Shown here: in pieces, positions 13,382-20,578 of the stretch
Layout of the letters: the number at the start of each line of letters is the position of its first letter
How positions within the stretch are numbered: the first letter of the stretch is position 1
DNA from: a virus
Virus record (IMG/VR): IMGVR_UViG_3300043427_003765
Location: 1-30,970 of that record
DNA: 30,970 bases
Reading direction: 5' to 3' (one strand)
Notes under the pieces: model-generated
Database searches by the model: none
What the model saw: only the letters and a program-made list of their open reading frames with translations
Told to the model about the DNA's origin: nothing
Made by a program: the position numbers and the translations under genes

Positions 13382-13387
13382 TAGAAT
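13382..13387 (+). promoter_or_regulatory. TAGAAT box before 13409
   Basis: A TANNAT hexamer ends 21 bases before the GTG at 13409, a normal distance in this window. For the alternative TTG at 13400 the distance would be 12. Confidence 0.4.
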
Positions 13388-13408
13388 TAGAAAAAAGCAT
13401 TGTTTGCG

Positions 13409-13705
13409 GTGGGACCCGAATACTTAGCCATCGGCTTGACAGCCGTCATATCGGCTATCACAGGCGGTGGCTGGGCCGCATCTAAAATCTTGAATCGATA
13501 CAACGATCAAGTTCAACAGGCCTTCAATTACATTGGATCACAGAAACGGAGGATTGACGTGTTAGAGGAAGACCTCAAGCGCTTGCCTTTGGAATACGTC
13601 TTAAAAGTTGATTTCTTAAGAGAAATTCAAGATATGCGTGACAACTTTCGCGAAATTAATAATAAGCTTGATAAACTAATCGAGACAATGCTTTCCGCAA
13701 AATGA
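13409..13705 (+). CDS. Small membrane-anchored coiled-coil protein (holin- or spanin-like in layout)
   Basis: I choose a GTG at 13409 (98 residues, starting MGPEYLAIGLTAVISAITGG) because it sits 21 bases after a TAGAAT box. A TTG three codons upstream is the alternative. One hydrophobic segment at about 5-25 is followed by a charged helix with coiled-coil character (KRRIDVLEEDLKRL, then FLREIQDMRDNFREINNKLD). N-terminal anchor plus coiled coil is seen in holins, i-spanins and other phage envelope proteins. It lies between terminase and portal genes rather than next to the lysozyme, so a lysis role is uncertain. It overlaps the next gene by four bases (ATGA). Confidence 0.6.
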   Translation: MGPEYLAIGLTAVISAITGGGWAASKILNRYNDQVQQAFNYIGSQKRRIDVLEEDLKRLPLEYVLKVDFLREIQDMRDNFREINNKLDKLIETMLSAK

Positions 13706-13884
13706 GTTACATCCTCGAGGTCCAGGAGGACGAAAACGGTGATCAGTACATTACCCTGCCTGACGAGGTGATCGAAGAACTAGGTTGGCAAGAAGGCGAT
13801 GTGCTTAATTGGGATGTACGTAGTAACGGCATTGTCCTCAGTAAAGTAAATGACGCCGCTGGCTACGAGGTTATAGAAGAGTAA
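13702..13884 (+). CDS. AbrB/SpoVT-type small DNA-binding protein
   Basis: This 60-residue protein starts MSYILEVQEDENGDQYITLP. The pattern V-x-E-D-x-x-G-D-x-x-I-x-L-P-x-E-V followed by LGWQEGDVLNWDVRSNGIVL is that of the swapped-hairpin AbrB/MazE domain: two beta hairpins that dimerise and usually bind DNA. The domain fills the whole protein. In cells such domains are transition-state regulators or antitoxins; no partner toxin gene is seen next to it. In a late operon it may be a regulator or a chromatin-like DNA binder. It starts within the last codon of the preceding gene, and its stop TAA is part of a TAAAAT box. Confidence 0.7.
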   Translation: MSYILEVQEDENGDQYITLPDEVIEELGWQEGDVLNWDVRSNGIVLSKVNDAAGYEVIEE

Positions 13885-13887
13885 AAT
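13882..13887 (+). promoter_or_regulatory. TAAAAT box fused to the stop codon of 13702-13884
   Basis: TAAAATAAA begins with the stop codon and ends 22 bases before the ATG at 13910. Confidence 0.45.
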
Positions 13888-13909
13888 AAAAAGATCGATG
13901 TGTAGTTAG

Positions 13910-14527
13910 ATGGCTTACGGCGGCATAACTTACGGCGGAATGACCAATGTTCCTGGAGCGCCAGGCAATTTTGTGGCTGGCGGACTTAGTTTTCCGATTG
14001 GCCCTGGGAAGCCTGACGCCGAAGAGGAGAAGCAATTTAAAGAAATGTTCAAAGCTCCAGGGAGCTGGCGTCAATACATTCAAGATTATCAACGCAACAA
14101 TCCTTTACAAAGGGAAATGCCTTCCGCTGGTATCGGCAATGTTGGGGGCTTGCTCGCACAAGCGCAGCCAGCAGGTGCAAATATTGGCGCTGCAGCCCTG
14201 GGAGGCGGCATGAACATGAATATGCAACAAATGCAGGAATACATGCAACAACAGTCAGGTGGCCCTTCCGGGCCTCCTATTACATTAGGTGTTGATATTG
14301 AAAACGAAAAAGTCAAAAATCTCCGTGGAAATTTAAATGCACAATTAGATGCAAATCAATCGGTTAATCTAGGAGGCAACTACAACGTACAAGACCAGAG
14401 TGGGCAACTTGGAATCGGTTACCGTACGCCGATGTTTGGTTTTGACGTGAATGTGACACGCACTCCTCGCACCTTTAATGCTTCCCCTGGGTACGGTGTT
14501 CAAGGTAATGTGACGGGCCGTTTTTAA
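13910..14527 (+). CDS. Gly-rich protein with beta-strand C-terminus, unknown function
   Basis: This 205-residue protein starts MAYGGITYGGMTNVPGAPGN. The N-terminal 40 residues are Gly/Pro-rich, the middle has a short charged helix and a Met/Gln-rich run (GGGMNMNMQQMQEYMQQQSG), and the last 70 residues alternate hydrophobic and polar residues (LNAQLDANQSVNLGGNYNV, then GQLGIGYRTPMFGFDVNV), ending in Phe. Such an alternation with a C-terminal aromatic resembles strands of an outer-membrane barrel or a beta-fibre. It is placed between terminase and portal and preceded by a TAAAAT box at the usual distance. Virion decoration or an outer-membrane-facing role are possible; neither is shown. Confidence 0.65.
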   Translation: MAYGGITYGGMTNVPGAPGNFVAGGLSFPIGPGKPDAEEEKQFKEMFKAPGSWRQYIQDYQRNNPLQREMPSAGIGNVGGLLAQAQPAGANIGAAALGGGMNMNMQQMQEYMQQQSGGPSGPPITLGVDIENEKVKNLRGNLNAQLDANQSVNLGGNYNVQDQSGQLGIGYRTPMFGFDVNVTRTPRTFNASPGYGVQGNVTGRF

Positions 14528-14532
14528 TCTGT

Positions 14533-14538
14533 TAGTAT
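14533..14538 (+). promoter_or_regulatory. TAGTAT box before the portal gene
   Basis: A TANNAT hexamer ends 20 bases before the ATG at 14559. Confidence 0.4.
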
Positions 14539-14558
14539 TTAGTTAAACGAGTTCAATA

Positions 14559-16886
14559 ATGGCAGACGCTAAGGCCCGGCTTCAGGAAATTATCAATGCC
14601 TATCTTGAAAAAGATAGCGACATTGTTGTTGATACCGGCATTGTCGCGTCTCATATTGCACAGATGAAACTCTTTGGCATTCGCCAGGGAGTTGAATTTT
14701 TCCCATCTCAAGATAACTTTGGCAACCAGCGCAAAGATTTTATCGACCGCGTGCTGAAGTACAACAAGATGGATACACGCCTAGATTCCATCTGGGAGTA
14801 TTTCCTCTGTGACGGCAAGGGTCTTTTTTACATTCGTCCTACCAAGTTCAGCTATCGTCTTTATTATTTCCGCGAACACGAATATCGCGCTTTCTATAAC
14901 GTAGATGGCGAGTTAGATGAAGTTGTAATTATCTACAGCTATAAGGTCAAAAAGGGATTTGGCCTTAATGAAAATATTAATATCAGCACTCTTACCGGTG
15001 CCACCAATACTGGTAATCAAGGGGCCAAGCGATACATCAGGCTTTCTATTAAAAACGACTCAATCGAAGAAACACATTCAGAAGGCGAAATGTCTTTTGA
15101 CATGCCTAGCTATGCAACCCCTGGTAAAACTAAAACATTTACCAACAGCTTAGGCTTTATTCCTTGCGTTGAGATTCTCAATAATCCGAAGGGATTTTCC
15201 AACGAAGGCGTCGGAGAGTTTGACGCCATGGCAAACCACATTTGCACTCATGACGATTTAATGCGCACAATGCGCAAAAACATTACTTTCTTTGGTAATC
15301 CGACACTTCTTTCTTCCAGGCCTAAGACCGACCTTATGGAAGCAGGTGGAGAAGCCACAATTCAACGTCCCTCCATTGCTGCAAACTCGGGATTCACAAG
15401 CCCTGCTCCATTGAGTCGCTCAATGTTTAAGGCTGATCCAGTCAGTCGTGGCGTTGACGGTCAGCTTCGTGTCCCTCGCATCATCGCAAACCTGGAGCCA
15501 AACGACCGTGTTGGTTACATTGTTCCAGATGCCATCACTGGAGACCAAAACGCATTTGCTCGTCAATATCGAGAAGAGATTCGCACAGCACTGGGCGGTG
15601 TAGATGAGCTTTCCATTTCAGCAGGCGTTACCGCAACCGAATACAAATCTTTGTTTGGTCGGGTGTCTGCAACTTCAAAGAAAAAAGCTAATGCTATTTA
15701 CACACATGGTATCGCGCGGTGTCTTGAGCTAATTGTTTATCAAGAAGAGCAGCTATTTAAATCAACACTTGCTCAGGCGGCAAAGATTGAAAAGCCAATC
15801 AGGCCATCTTCTGATGCGCCAGAGGAAGAAGTTTCTGCCTACGAAGAGGCAATGAAACAATTTAATGCTCAAGTTAAAAATCTAATGGTTGCTTGTGTTG
15901 AAGCACAGCAGATTCCACCCGGAGTTATGGGCCTTATTCCGGATGGTGATGTCACGGTTCTTTGGCGATGGCTGGGACCTGTTTACGAAGACTCAACGCA
16001 AGACACGCTGAACAACTCCATTGTGGTGCGCAACTTACAAGAGTTAGGTGTTGATAGCATTGAAGCATTGAAATACCTCTTTCCGTCTAAGACGGATGAG
16101 GAACGGGCCGAGATGTTATCTGGGTTCCCTTTCAGGATGGTGAATGAATTGCAGGGTGCATACTCTCAATTCGCTAAACTAGTGGGGGGCATGATGCAGA
16201 CTCCCCACCCGCAAGCACCGGATCTTCCGATGGCTGCGGATCCAAGATTGGATTTAACGCCATATCTGTATCGAACATTAGAAGCTCTACAAAAGGAGAT
16301 GAGTTATGCAGGACGCTACCGTCCAATCGATCCCACAGACGAGCCAGGCACCAGTGGCGGTGGCTCCAAGCAGCTACGTGGTACCGGCCCAAGCTCCGGC
16401 ACCTCAAGCTCCAGTGGCGGCTCCGATTCAGTATCAAGTGGGTACCAGCTACCCCCAAGCGGTCCCTCAGCCGAATATCAGCTACCAATCCGCCCCGTCT
16501 CAGTACGCCCCCCAATTCCAGCCGGATTCGGGCAGCAACAGCAATCCGTGGGAATCGGCGTTCAACAAGGTGGTGAACCTGCTGAGCGCACCAGTTCAAT
16601 CCCCGTTCCAGGCGCAACCATCACAAGCGACGACTCCGTATACCCCGGCGAATTACGGACAGTACAGCAACCAGGCTATGCCCAACTCGGCAGCGCCGAC
16701 CTTATCAACCAGCCGGGCCTCATTGCCCAGCTCTTCCCAAATCTCCTCGGCTCTTTACTCAACGCTGGACGGACTGGATCCGACACCGGACGTACAGAAC
16801 GCAATCGCGGACTACCTGGGTCTGAACCAGGAAAGCCGGATGGTGATCGACGCGTACGGGGTAAACGCACCGGCAGTTCTAAATAA
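14559..16886 (+). CDS. Portal protein (N4-type size), C-terminus overlapping the next gene
   Basis: This 775-residue product starts MADAKARLQEIINAYLEKDS. The dodecameric portal would sit at one capsid vertex, dock the terminase and let DNA in and out. Support is its place (after terminase, before scaffold-like and capsid genes), its length near that of N4-type portals, and portal-like content: a mixed alpha/beta N-terminal part (YFLCDGKGLFYIRPTKFSY), a central helical stem region, and a 440-560 region with TVLWRWLGPVYEDS. From about residue 583 on, the frame is Ser/Gly/Pro-rich and overlaps 16306-17310 in another frame for 581 bases. The last 190 residues are therefore either a genuine disordered tail or a chance open frame. 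Confidence 0.75.
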   Translation: MADAKARLQEIINAYLEKDSDIVVDTGIVASHIAQMKLFGIRQGVEFFPSQDNFGNQRKDFIDRVLKYNKMDTRLDSIWEYFLCDGKGLFYIRPTKFSYRLYYFREHEYRAFYNVDGELDEVVIIYSYKVKKGFGLNENINISTLTGATNTGNQGAKRYIRLSIKNDSIEETHSEGEMSFDMPSYATPGKTKTFTNSLGFIPCVEILNNPKGFSNEGVGEFDAMANHICTHDDLMRTMRKNITFFGNPTLLSSRPKTDLMEAGGEATIQRPSIAANSGFTSPAPLSRSMFKADPVSRGVDGQLRVPRIIANLEPNDRVGYIVPDAITGDQNAFARQYREEIRTALGGVDELSISAGVTATEYKSLFGRVSATSKKKANAIYTHGIARCLELIVYQEEQLFKSTLAQAAKIEKPIRPSSDAPEEEVSAYEEAMKQFNAQVKNLMVACVEAQQIPPGVMGLIPDGDVTVLWRWLGPVYEDSTQDTLNNSIVVRNLQELGVDSIEALKYLFPSKTDEERAEMLSGFPFRMVNELQGAYSQFAKLVGGMMQTPHPQAPDLPMAADPRLDLTPYLYRTLEALQKEMSYAGRYRPIDPTDEPGTSGGGSKQLRGTGPSSGTSSSSGGSDSVSSGYQLPPSGPSAEYQLPIRPVSVRPPIPAGFGQQQQSVGIGVQQGGEPAERTSSIPVPGATITSDDSVYPGELRTVQQPGYAQLGSADLINQPGLIAQLFPNLLGSLLNAGRTGSDTGRTERNRGLPGSEPGKPDGDRRVRGKRTGSSK

Positions 16887-17310
16887 TTATGCCCTTCAGC
16901 TTGAAGGAATGCTGGACAGCGCCGTTGCCTGGGGCAATCAAGCCAAGGATCTGATTCAGGGCTACGCCAATTTTGCTGTTAACGAGCACACCGAAAATCT
17001 GGCGTACAACGAAATTCTCACCAACCCAGATGTGCTCAGCGATTACACGCTGAAGTTCTTTGGTCCCGAAGGTCCTTATCCCGTGTACGAAAACGAAGCG
17101 CAACTGGAGACCCGTGGTTACCCCACTGCTCCTATTAACGCAGCAATGGGTCAATTCCCTGCTCCTCCCGCTGCAGCCGCTCCTCAGCAACCTGAAAACT
17201 TCTGGGGTTCTTTCAAGCAACAGATGGATCACGATCCAAGCCAAGCCTGGCGCATCCTGAACCAAGCTCAGCCTCAAGTTGTTGCAAACAAACTGTTTGT
17301 GATGGAGTGA
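16306..17310 (+). CDS. Candidate scaffolding protein, overlapping the portal gene
   Basis: This 334-residue protein starts MQDATVQSIPQTSQAPVAVA. The start is well supported by AAGGAG seven bases before the ATG. The first 150 residues are Pro/Gln/Ala/Ser-rich and disordered apart from NPWESAFNKVVNLLSAPV. Residues 150-250 are helical (LNQESRMVIDAYGVNAPAVL and DSAVAWGNQAKDLIQGYANF), and the C-terminus ends in a Gln-rich helix (SQAWRILNQAQPQVVANKLF). Placement between portal and capsid, low complexity and helical content fit a capsid scaffold, as in N4-type phages where one or two genes lie between portal and capsid. The first 581 bases are shared with the portal frame and are clearly richer in GC than the genes around them. 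Confidence 0.7.
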   Translation: MQDATVQSIPQTSQAPVAVAPSSYVVPAQAPAPQAPVAAPIQYQVGTSYPQAVPQPNISYQSAPSQYAPQFQPDSGSNSNPWESAFNKVVNLLSAPVQSPFQAQPSQATTPYTPANYGQYSNQAMPNSAAPTLSTSRASLPSSSQISSALYSTLDGLDPTPDVQNAIADYLGLNQESRMVIDAYGVNAPAVLNNYALQLEGMLDSAVAWGNQAKDLIQGYANFAVNEHTENLAYNEILTNPDVLSDYTLKFFGPEGPYPVYENEAQLETRGYPTAPINAAMGQFPAPPAAAAPQQPENFWGSFKQQMDHDPSQAWRILNQAQPQVVANKLFVME

Positions 17311-17314
17311 TGCC

Positions 17315-17935
17315 ATGCGTGGCATTCTTAAATACGGTGTACCTGCTGCCGCCGCCTTAGGTGTTGGCGGGTATGCCCTTTCTCAAGGTGAAGATCCAGG
17401 CTCTGCTGCACTTGCCGCAGGTGCCGGTGCTCTTGGCGGTGCAGCAGGTTTATTAGGTGGTCGTGCGCTTGCCGGTAAATTTGCAGGTCCTCTTGCAAAT
17501 GCCTTGAATACAGGGAAGAAAGCAGCGATCCAAGGGCTGACATCTGCCTCTCAAAATATCTACGCTCCTATCAAGACTTCTGTACGAGAAGTTAGCGCCG
17601 CTGAAGCCGCCCAGGCGGAAGCAATTAACAAATTGCGTGCCCAACGTGCAGGTGAAAGCAAGAGAGCCGCAGCACTTGGCGGAATTGCTGGAGCACTTCA
17701 AGGACTCCCTCAAGCCACCGAAGCAGGTATTTATTCAGGTCTTAAAACAGGCTTAGGTGCAGTTGCAGTTCCTGCCGCCGCACTTACCGCTGGTCTCGGC
17801 GGTGTAGCACTTGGCGCTATTCCGGGTGCCATGGGTCTACCTGGTTTCCAGCAAGGTGGAGGTCTTGATCCCGAATCTCCTTACGTTTCCCAGAATCCCC
17901 GTGGACTTGGGATGACAACTATGCAGTACGTGTAA
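17315..17935 (+). CDS. Gly/Ala-rich membrane-active virion protein
   Basis: This 206-residue protein starts MRGILKYGVPAAAALGVGGY. Two long Gly/Ala hydrophobic blocks, at about 8-58 (with SAALAAGAGALGGAAGLLGG) and 118-180 (with TAGLGGVALGAIPGAMGLPG), flank a charged helix (SAAEAAQAEAINKLRAQRAG). This is the same build as the proteins of 5445, 6020 and 6975, although it lies 9 kb away between scaffold-like and capsid genes, so it may be a further ejection protein or a capsid-inner component. It starts four bases after the preceding stop. No homologue is recognised. Confidence 0.7.
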   Translation: MRGILKYGVPAAAALGVGGYALSQGEDPGSAALAAGAGALGGAAGLLGGRALAGKFAGPLANALNTGKKAAIQGLTSASQNIYAPIKTSVREVSAAEAAQAEAINKLRAQRAGESKRAAALGGIAGALQGLPQATEAGIYSGLKTGLGAVAVPAAALTAGLGGVALGAIPGAMGLPGFQQGGGLDPESPYVSQNPRGLGMTTMQYV

Positions 17936-17954
17936 TAAATAAATTACCGGCTGC

Positions 17955-17988
17955 TAAAATTTGTGATAGATAAGACATATCAATGTCT
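17955..17988 (+). promoter_or_regulatory. TAAAAT box and hairpin in the capsid gene leader
   Basis: TAAAAT (17955-17960) is followed 12 bases later by a perfect hairpin, AGACAT / ATGTCT, at 17973-17988 with loop ATCA. A transcript begun from this box would carry the hairpin near its 5' end, a place where hairpins often slow mRNA decay. The capsid start lies 51 bases further on. Confidence 0.45.
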
Positions 17989-18039
17989 GAATCTTTCACC
18001 CGATAAAACACTTCCTGCGACACTGGAGGATAAAACAAA

Positions 18040-19203
18040 GTGTTCATTGATAACGACTTTCCAAAGATTCTGGGTGCGGAACTTTACCGTCCTCACCCTG
18101 CTTACATTGCCGAAATGGCAGTGGAGCCCGTGGTGGTCCATGACTTCACCCGTCAGCCCGGTCAAACCGTTCAGTTAGACCGCTATAAGTTCTGGGGTAC
18201 CCCTGGTACGAAGGACAGCCGTGAGCGTATTGCCGACCAAACTATCGGTACCGCTAACAGCCGTAACATCACCAAGGAGAAAGTCCTGGTGGTGCTTAAG
18301 GAATACACTGGTCCTGCCGACCCGGGCGATCCGACCCAACCCAGCACCTTCAAAATTGCTCGGGAAACCCTGATTACCGCCCAGCGTCTTCTGCTGGACA
18401 CCGGTAACCTCAACATGTTCCACCAGTCGATCGGCAGCCTGACTCTGCTTGACGACTATCGCCGTTGGCGTGACCGCGTCTTCATTGACGAACTTGCCAA
18501 AGCAGAAGCTAACGGTGTTGCTTCTACTACCCAAGGTGGTTACTACTTCGCTGGTGGTAAGACCAAAGATTCTCAGGGTCGTGTGTCCTACACCTCCACT
18601 GAGTATGGCAATGAGGTGCAGCAGTTCCAGGTGCGTACCGACCTTCTGACCGTTGTTAAGGACCTGCGTAAGCGCAATACTCCTACCTTCGCTGATGGTT
18701 TGTATCGCTGCATCTGTGATCCTACCTTCATGATGCACCTGCGTCGTGATCCTGACTTCCGTGAGATCGCACGTTATAGCGGCAATCCTGGCCAAGGCAT
18801 GTACATGGGCAACCCCATGATGCCTAACAACGCCAGCTTCTACATGGGTCCACAAGCTGGTCAGGGCTACTTCCTGGCTGGTGAGCCTGTGATGCCGACT
18901 GGTGTGCAGTTTGAAGGCGTCAAGTTCTTCGAGTCGACCAACTTCCCGACCAAGAGCGTGTCCGCTTCCTTCGACAACGGCTCTAGCTATGCCTCCAAGG
19001 AAGTTGCTCAAGGTTACTTCTTCGGTCCTCAGTCTGTTGGTGTTGGTATCGGCGGTCCTAACGCTCAGGTGCTCATCAACAACAACGATGACTTCAGCCG
19101 TTTCATCATCCTGATCTGGCAACTGTACGCTGGCTTCGAGATCCTGAACAAGGACTTCGTGACCACTGCTTACAGCTTCGTCCAGGACGACGGCACTGTT
19201 TGA
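18040..19203 (+). CDS. Major capsid protein, N4 gp56-like
   Basis: This 387-residue protein starts (GTG) MFIDNDFPKILGAELYRPHP. The pattern DFTRQPGQTVQLDRYKFWG near residues 32-50, then RETLITAQRLLLDT, CDPTFMMHLRRDPDFREIARY and GVQFEGVKFFES, is the succession seen in the N4 gp56-type capsid family with HK97 fold. Codons are strongly biased to GC-ending and common forms, unlike most neighbours, as expected for the most abundant protein. GGAGGA is well placed before the GTG. The leader has a TAAAAT box, a hairpin and an inverted repeat (18007-18013 with 18038-18044) that could mask the start. The long antisense frame over this gene is a shadow of its codon bias. Confidence 0.88.
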   Translation: MFIDNDFPKILGAELYRPHPAYIAEMAVEPVVVHDFTRQPGQTVQLDRYKFWGTPGTKDSRERIADQTIGTANSRNITKEKVLVVLKEYTGPADPGDPTQPSTFKIARETLITAQRLLLDTGNLNMFHQSIGSLTLLDDYRRWRDRVFIDELAKAEANGVASTTQGGYYFAGGKTKDSQGRVSYTSTEYGNEVQQFQVRTDLLTVVKDLRKRNTPTFADGLYRCICDPTFMMHLRRDPDFREIARYSGNPGQGMYMGNPMMPNNASFYMGPQAGQGYFLAGEPVMPTGVQFEGVKFFESTNFPTKSVSASFDNGSSYASKEVAQGYFFGPQSVGVGIGGPNAQVLINNNDDFSRFIILIWQLYAGFEILNKDFVTTAYSFVQDDGTV

Positions 19204-19239
19204 TAATTACGCATAAACAATCAACATAGGAAAAGATAA

Positions 19240-20043
19240 ATGACCTATTTGTCCGCTAAGAAAATCTACCCAGGCAACTGGGCAGAACCCCTGAACGGTT
19301 GGTACAAGAACATTGATACCAACGATGATGGCTCTAATAACGCCTCCAAGGGCGGCCCCACTTCGGTGCTGGCTATCCCTGGTTATCGTTACTTCCAGCA
19401 GCGTGGTTACGTCCCTGTGACTGCCACCTCTGGCGCTGGCGCTGTTGCCGCTGCCGATGTGATCGTCCCCTCGCCTTACCGCCAGGACGACACCCGTCCC
19501 GACATCACCGGCATGGTGATCTCTGGTAGCAGCACCCTGCCTGCTTATGTGTATCGCGCTACCATCTCCGTTGCCTCTGGCTGGGGTGACGGCCGCGTTG
19601 CCTCCGGTGTGTATGCCGCAACCGGTAACGTCATCTCCTTTGGCCGCAGCAATGCCGGTAGCCCTACCGCTGCCTCCGGTATTGGCGAAGCTGTTATCCA
19701 GGCAAACCTGACCTCCACCGTGTCTGGTTCTCAGGTTGGCGAAATCTTCTTCGCCGCTGGTTCCGCTGCTTACAGCGCTAACCCCTTCCTGATCGCCTCT
19801 GGCGCCGCTGGTGTGACCGCCGGTAACGTGTACTACTCCGCTACCGCTTCCACCACTCTGAAAGTGTTTGCGAAAGAAACTGCAAACAGCACTGCAACCT
19901 CTGGTGGCTTCTATATCTCCAGTGGTGATTCCAGCGGTGGCCGCACTGGTTACCTCGTCGTCGAAGCCTGCTACATCCAACCCGATGAAGCCCCTGGCTA
20001 CGAAGACATTGATGGTTACCTCCTGGGCCGCACCGTTAGCTGA
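19240..20043 (+). CDS. Abundant virion protein, possibly capsid decoration or second head protein
   Basis: This 267-residue protein starts MTYLSAKKIYPGNWAEPLNG. It is rich in Ala, Ser, Thr and Gly with many short beta strands (LPAYVYRATISVASGWGDGR, EAVIQANLTSTVSGSQVGEI), like a beta-sandwich decoration or cement protein. Codon choice matches the capsid gene before it (GC-ending, biased), which suggests high expression. AGGA precedes the ATG by eight bases. It follows the capsid gene by 36 bases, so both are probably on one message. It could also be a head-tail joining protein; the sequence alone does not settle this. Confidence 0.7.
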   Translation: MTYLSAKKIYPGNWAEPLNGWYKNIDTNDDGSNNASKGGPTSVLAIPGYRYFQQRGYVPVTATSGAGAVAAADVIVPSPYRQDDTRPDITGMVISGSSTLPAYVYRATISVASGWGDGRVASGVYAATGNVISFGRSNAGSPTAASGIGEAVIQANLTSTVSGSQVGEIFFAAGSAAYSANPFLIASGAAGVTAGNVYYSATASTTLKVFAKETANSTATSGGFYISSGDSSGGRTGYLVVEACYIQPDEAPGYEDIDGYLLGRTVS

Positions 20044-20049
20044 TTGAGT

Positions 20050-20079
20050 TAAACTAAGACCAGTTAATCACTGGTCTTA
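20050..20079 (+). promoter_or_regulatory. TAAACT box and 10-bp hairpin reaching the start codon at 20079
   Basis: TAAGACCAGT (20055-20064) and ACTGGTCTTA (20070-20079) pair perfectly around loop TAATC. The last base of the stem is the A of the ATG at 20079. A TAAACT box (20050-20055) overlaps the left arm. No T run follows, so this is not a normal intrinsic terminator. It may hold down translation of the downstream gene. Confidence 0.55.
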
Positions 20080-20507
20080 TGTCAACCACGGCAGCAATGC
20101 TTTATCAGCACAAAAAAACTGGCGCTCGAGTCAAAGTCATTAGCGAATGGGATCAAGGCGATTGGTTCATGGTCGAAGATCAGGATGGTCGCCTTTTTAC
20201 CGTTTACAGAACTGAGATTGAGCCCGACGAAGAGGCTACTAAAAAGGTAAAGACTCTTCAAGTAAAAGATAAGGCAGCGCAAGAAGAACCACGTACCTTT
20301 CCTCCGGACGCACGTTTAAACATCAATGGCGCTACCGCTCAAATGATCGCTGATCATATTAAGGGTATCGGCTTGAAGACAGCGCGAGAGATTAAAGATC
20401 TTCAGATGTCCTTATCGGGTGAAAGGTTTAACAATCTCGAACAGCTAAAACAGATCAAAAGGGTTGATTGGGACGCGGTCTTTGCCGCTGACTTGATCCG
20501 TGTATAA
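20079..20507 (+). CDS. Helix-hairpin-helix protein
   Basis: This 142-residue protein starts MSTTAAMLYQHKKTGARVKV. The first 50 residues look like a small beta barrel (TGARVKVISEWDQGDWFMVE), a charged linker follows, and residues 80-142 hold the pattern LNINGATAQMIADHIKGIGL with a GIG hairpin at 96-98, as in ComEA-like HhH domains that grip the DNA backbone. Since it lies right after the head genes it could bind packaged DNA or belong to the head-tail joint. A hairpin covers its start codon and an intrinsic terminator follows its stop, so it closes the capsid transcription unit. Confidence 0.75.
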   Translation: MSTTAAMLYQHKKTGARVKVISEWDQGDWFMVEDQDGRLFTVYRTEIEPDEEATKKVKTLQVKDKAAQEEPRTFPPDARLNINGATAQMIADHIKGIGLKTAREIKDLQMSLSGERFNNLEQLKQIKRVDWDAVFAADLIRV

Positions 20508-20528
20508 CTACCTCCTTCTGTAGACACG

Positions 20529-20552
20529 CCCCCTGGGAAACCGGGGGTTTTT
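20529..20552 (+). terminator. Intrinsic terminator after the HhH gene
   Basis: CCCCC (20529-20533) pairs with GGGGG (20543-20547), with inner GG/CC around a GAAA loop and one bulged T. TTTTT follows at 20548-20552. It lies 21 bases after the stop codon and ends the unit that holds the capsid gene. Confidence 0.85.
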
Positions 20553-20556
20553 ATTT

Positions 20557-20562
20557 TAGAAT
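20557..20562 (+). promoter_or_regulatory. TAGAAT box before 20579
   Basis: A TANNAT hexamer directly after the terminator ends 16 bases before the ATG at 20579, as would be expected if transcription restarts here. Confidence 0.4.
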
Positions 20563-20578
20563 GAGAAATAAAACAGAT

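Noticed and set aside
16174-16617. Minus-strand 147-residue frame in the portal/scaffold overlap
   Set aside because: It is an effect of the GC-rich sequence; the product is Arg/Leu/His-rich and there is no ribosome site. The two plus-strand frames explain the region better.
18175-19122. 315-residue open frame on the minus strand across the capsid gene
   Set aside because: It is exactly antisense to a clear capsid gene with strong codon bias, which removes stops on the other strand. It has no leader and a low-complexity His/Thr/Val-rich product.
19207-19980. 257-residue minus-strand frame across the second abundant virion gene
   Set aside because: Same cause: shadow of a GC-ending codon bias. 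The product is a Gly/His/Thr-rich string without domain features.
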